Below are positions 63,748 to 64,000 of a stretch of DNA of 64,000 nt, one piece after another (the stretch's first letter is position 1; the number at the start of each line of letters is the position of its first letter). Under the pieces are notes generated by a model, which searched no databases, was not told the origin of the DNA, and saw only the letters and a list, made by a program, of their open reading frames with translations. The stretch comes from CAVVEQ01 sp963747315 (lineage in GTDB: Bacteria > Chloroflexota > Anaerolineae > Anaerolineales > Anaerolineaceae), in contig CAVVEQ010000013.1 of assembly GCA_963747315.1 (NCBI GenBank), forward strand, positions 248,001 through 312,000, written 5' to 3'. Made by a program: the position numbers and the translations under genes.

Positions 63748-64000
63748 ATGACTGAAATCGTTGTACCGCTCGCTTGCGAAAGGGAAGGCAAAGGCGTTCC
63801 TCTAATCCTGATGCATGGTTACTCGCTGAACCGCACTATCTGGAAGGGCGTGCTCCCTTTTCTGACAGACATCGCGGATGTGATCATGCCTGACCTGCGG
63901 GGTCACGGACTATCCCCCATTCCTGAAGGCGAGTACCGCATGGAGGCCATGGCCGCGGATGTGATCGAGCTCATGGATTCGCTTGGAATAAAAAAAGCAG
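63748..64000 (+). CDS. Alpha/beta hydrolase (N-terminal part, cut by the window edge)
   Basis: The first 84 residues of an alpha/beta-hydrolase fold protein starting MTEIVVPLACEREGKGVPLI. The oxyanion-hole motif LMHGYSLNRTIW and the PDLRGHGLSP turn are family hallmarks; the nucleophile Ser is beyond the edge. The ATG lies 2 bases after the cca stop, so the two genes are probably in one operon. Substrate unknown. Confidence 0.85.
   Translation, partial: MTEIVVPLACEREGKGVPLILMHGYSLNRTIWKGVLPFLTDIADVIMPDLRGHGLSPIPEGEYRMEAMAADVIELMDSLGIKKA

Noticed and set aside
1..64000. CRISPR arrays, insertion sequences, tRNA or rRNA genes
   Set aside because: No direct-repeat arrays, transposase genes, terminal inverted repeats or cloverleaf-like tRNA genes were recognised by reading; covariance searches would be needed to be sure.

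Overview
The window looks like a chromosomal segment from a Chloroflexota bacterium of the Anaerolineae type. This is inferred, not proven. The clues are a FtsW/RodA protein fused to a transpeptidase-like domain, an extended ribosomal protein L31, a eukaryote-like (type 2) IleS behind a T-box leader, a Rab-like GTPase gene, many TPR, FHA and 7TM-GAF proteins, and moderate GC. No tRNA or rRNA gene, CRISPR array, insertion sequence or prophage was recognised. The gene content is mostly housekeeping.

Layout. 1-2089: decayed secreted 5'-nucleotidase. 2128-6632: a SRPBCC-PDZ-DinB gene, a radical SAM gene, a GPH sugar symporter and an RlmI-type methyltransferase, several of them frameshifted. 6759-10036: YdcF protein, cold-shock protein, TPR protein and a lipoprotein. 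10033-16478: mtaB, then rpmH-rnpA-yidD-(beta-propeller lipoprotein)-yidC-jag, then pyrimidine-nucleoside phosphorylase. 16536-17881: a putative roadblock/longin-like protein plus a Rab-like GTPase. 17948-22882: T-box leader, ileS, lspA, rluD. 22959-26967: purine nucleoside phosphorylase, a membrane protein, a GNAT protein and a 7TM-GAF-HTH receptor. 27032-31836: S1 protein, ftsK, CDP-alcohol phosphatidyltransferase, lgt. 31964-36972: ABC exporter, metallo-beta-lactamase-fold gene, HNH protein, tyrS. 36987-43320 (minus strand): SEDS-PBP fusion, MTA phosphorylase, FhaA-like protein, YbaK, PHP protein. 43389-45952: secG, peptide-binding protein, PduO-type adenosyltransferase. 45998-56734 (minus strand): DsbA-like protein, tandem GNAT, TPR, XRE regulator, CpaF ATPase, response regulator, two histidine kinases, parB-parA, a PfkB kinase and a zinc-ribbon protein. 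56844-64000: radC, a zinc-ribbon protein, rplU-rpmA-rpmE, HAD phosphatase, tdk, hpt, cca and the start of an alpha/beta hydrolase.

How the genes work together. yidC, yidD, secG, lspA, lgt and several lipoproteins form an envelope and secretion theme. Three nucleoside phosphorylases with tdk and hpt give nucleoside salvage. ParAB and FtsK handle chromosome segregation. Two kinases, a response regulator and CpaF form a signalling cluster.

A striking feature is how many genes are broken by single-base frameshifts, including the normally essential tyrS. At least fifteen genes are affected. The reading frames can be rejoined into canonical proteins, and some breaks fall in short homopolymers, which points to sequencing or assembly indels for most of them. 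The 5'-nucleotidase and radical SAM genes carry so many shifts that true decay is also possible. For interrupted genes the span given is the reconstructed gene.
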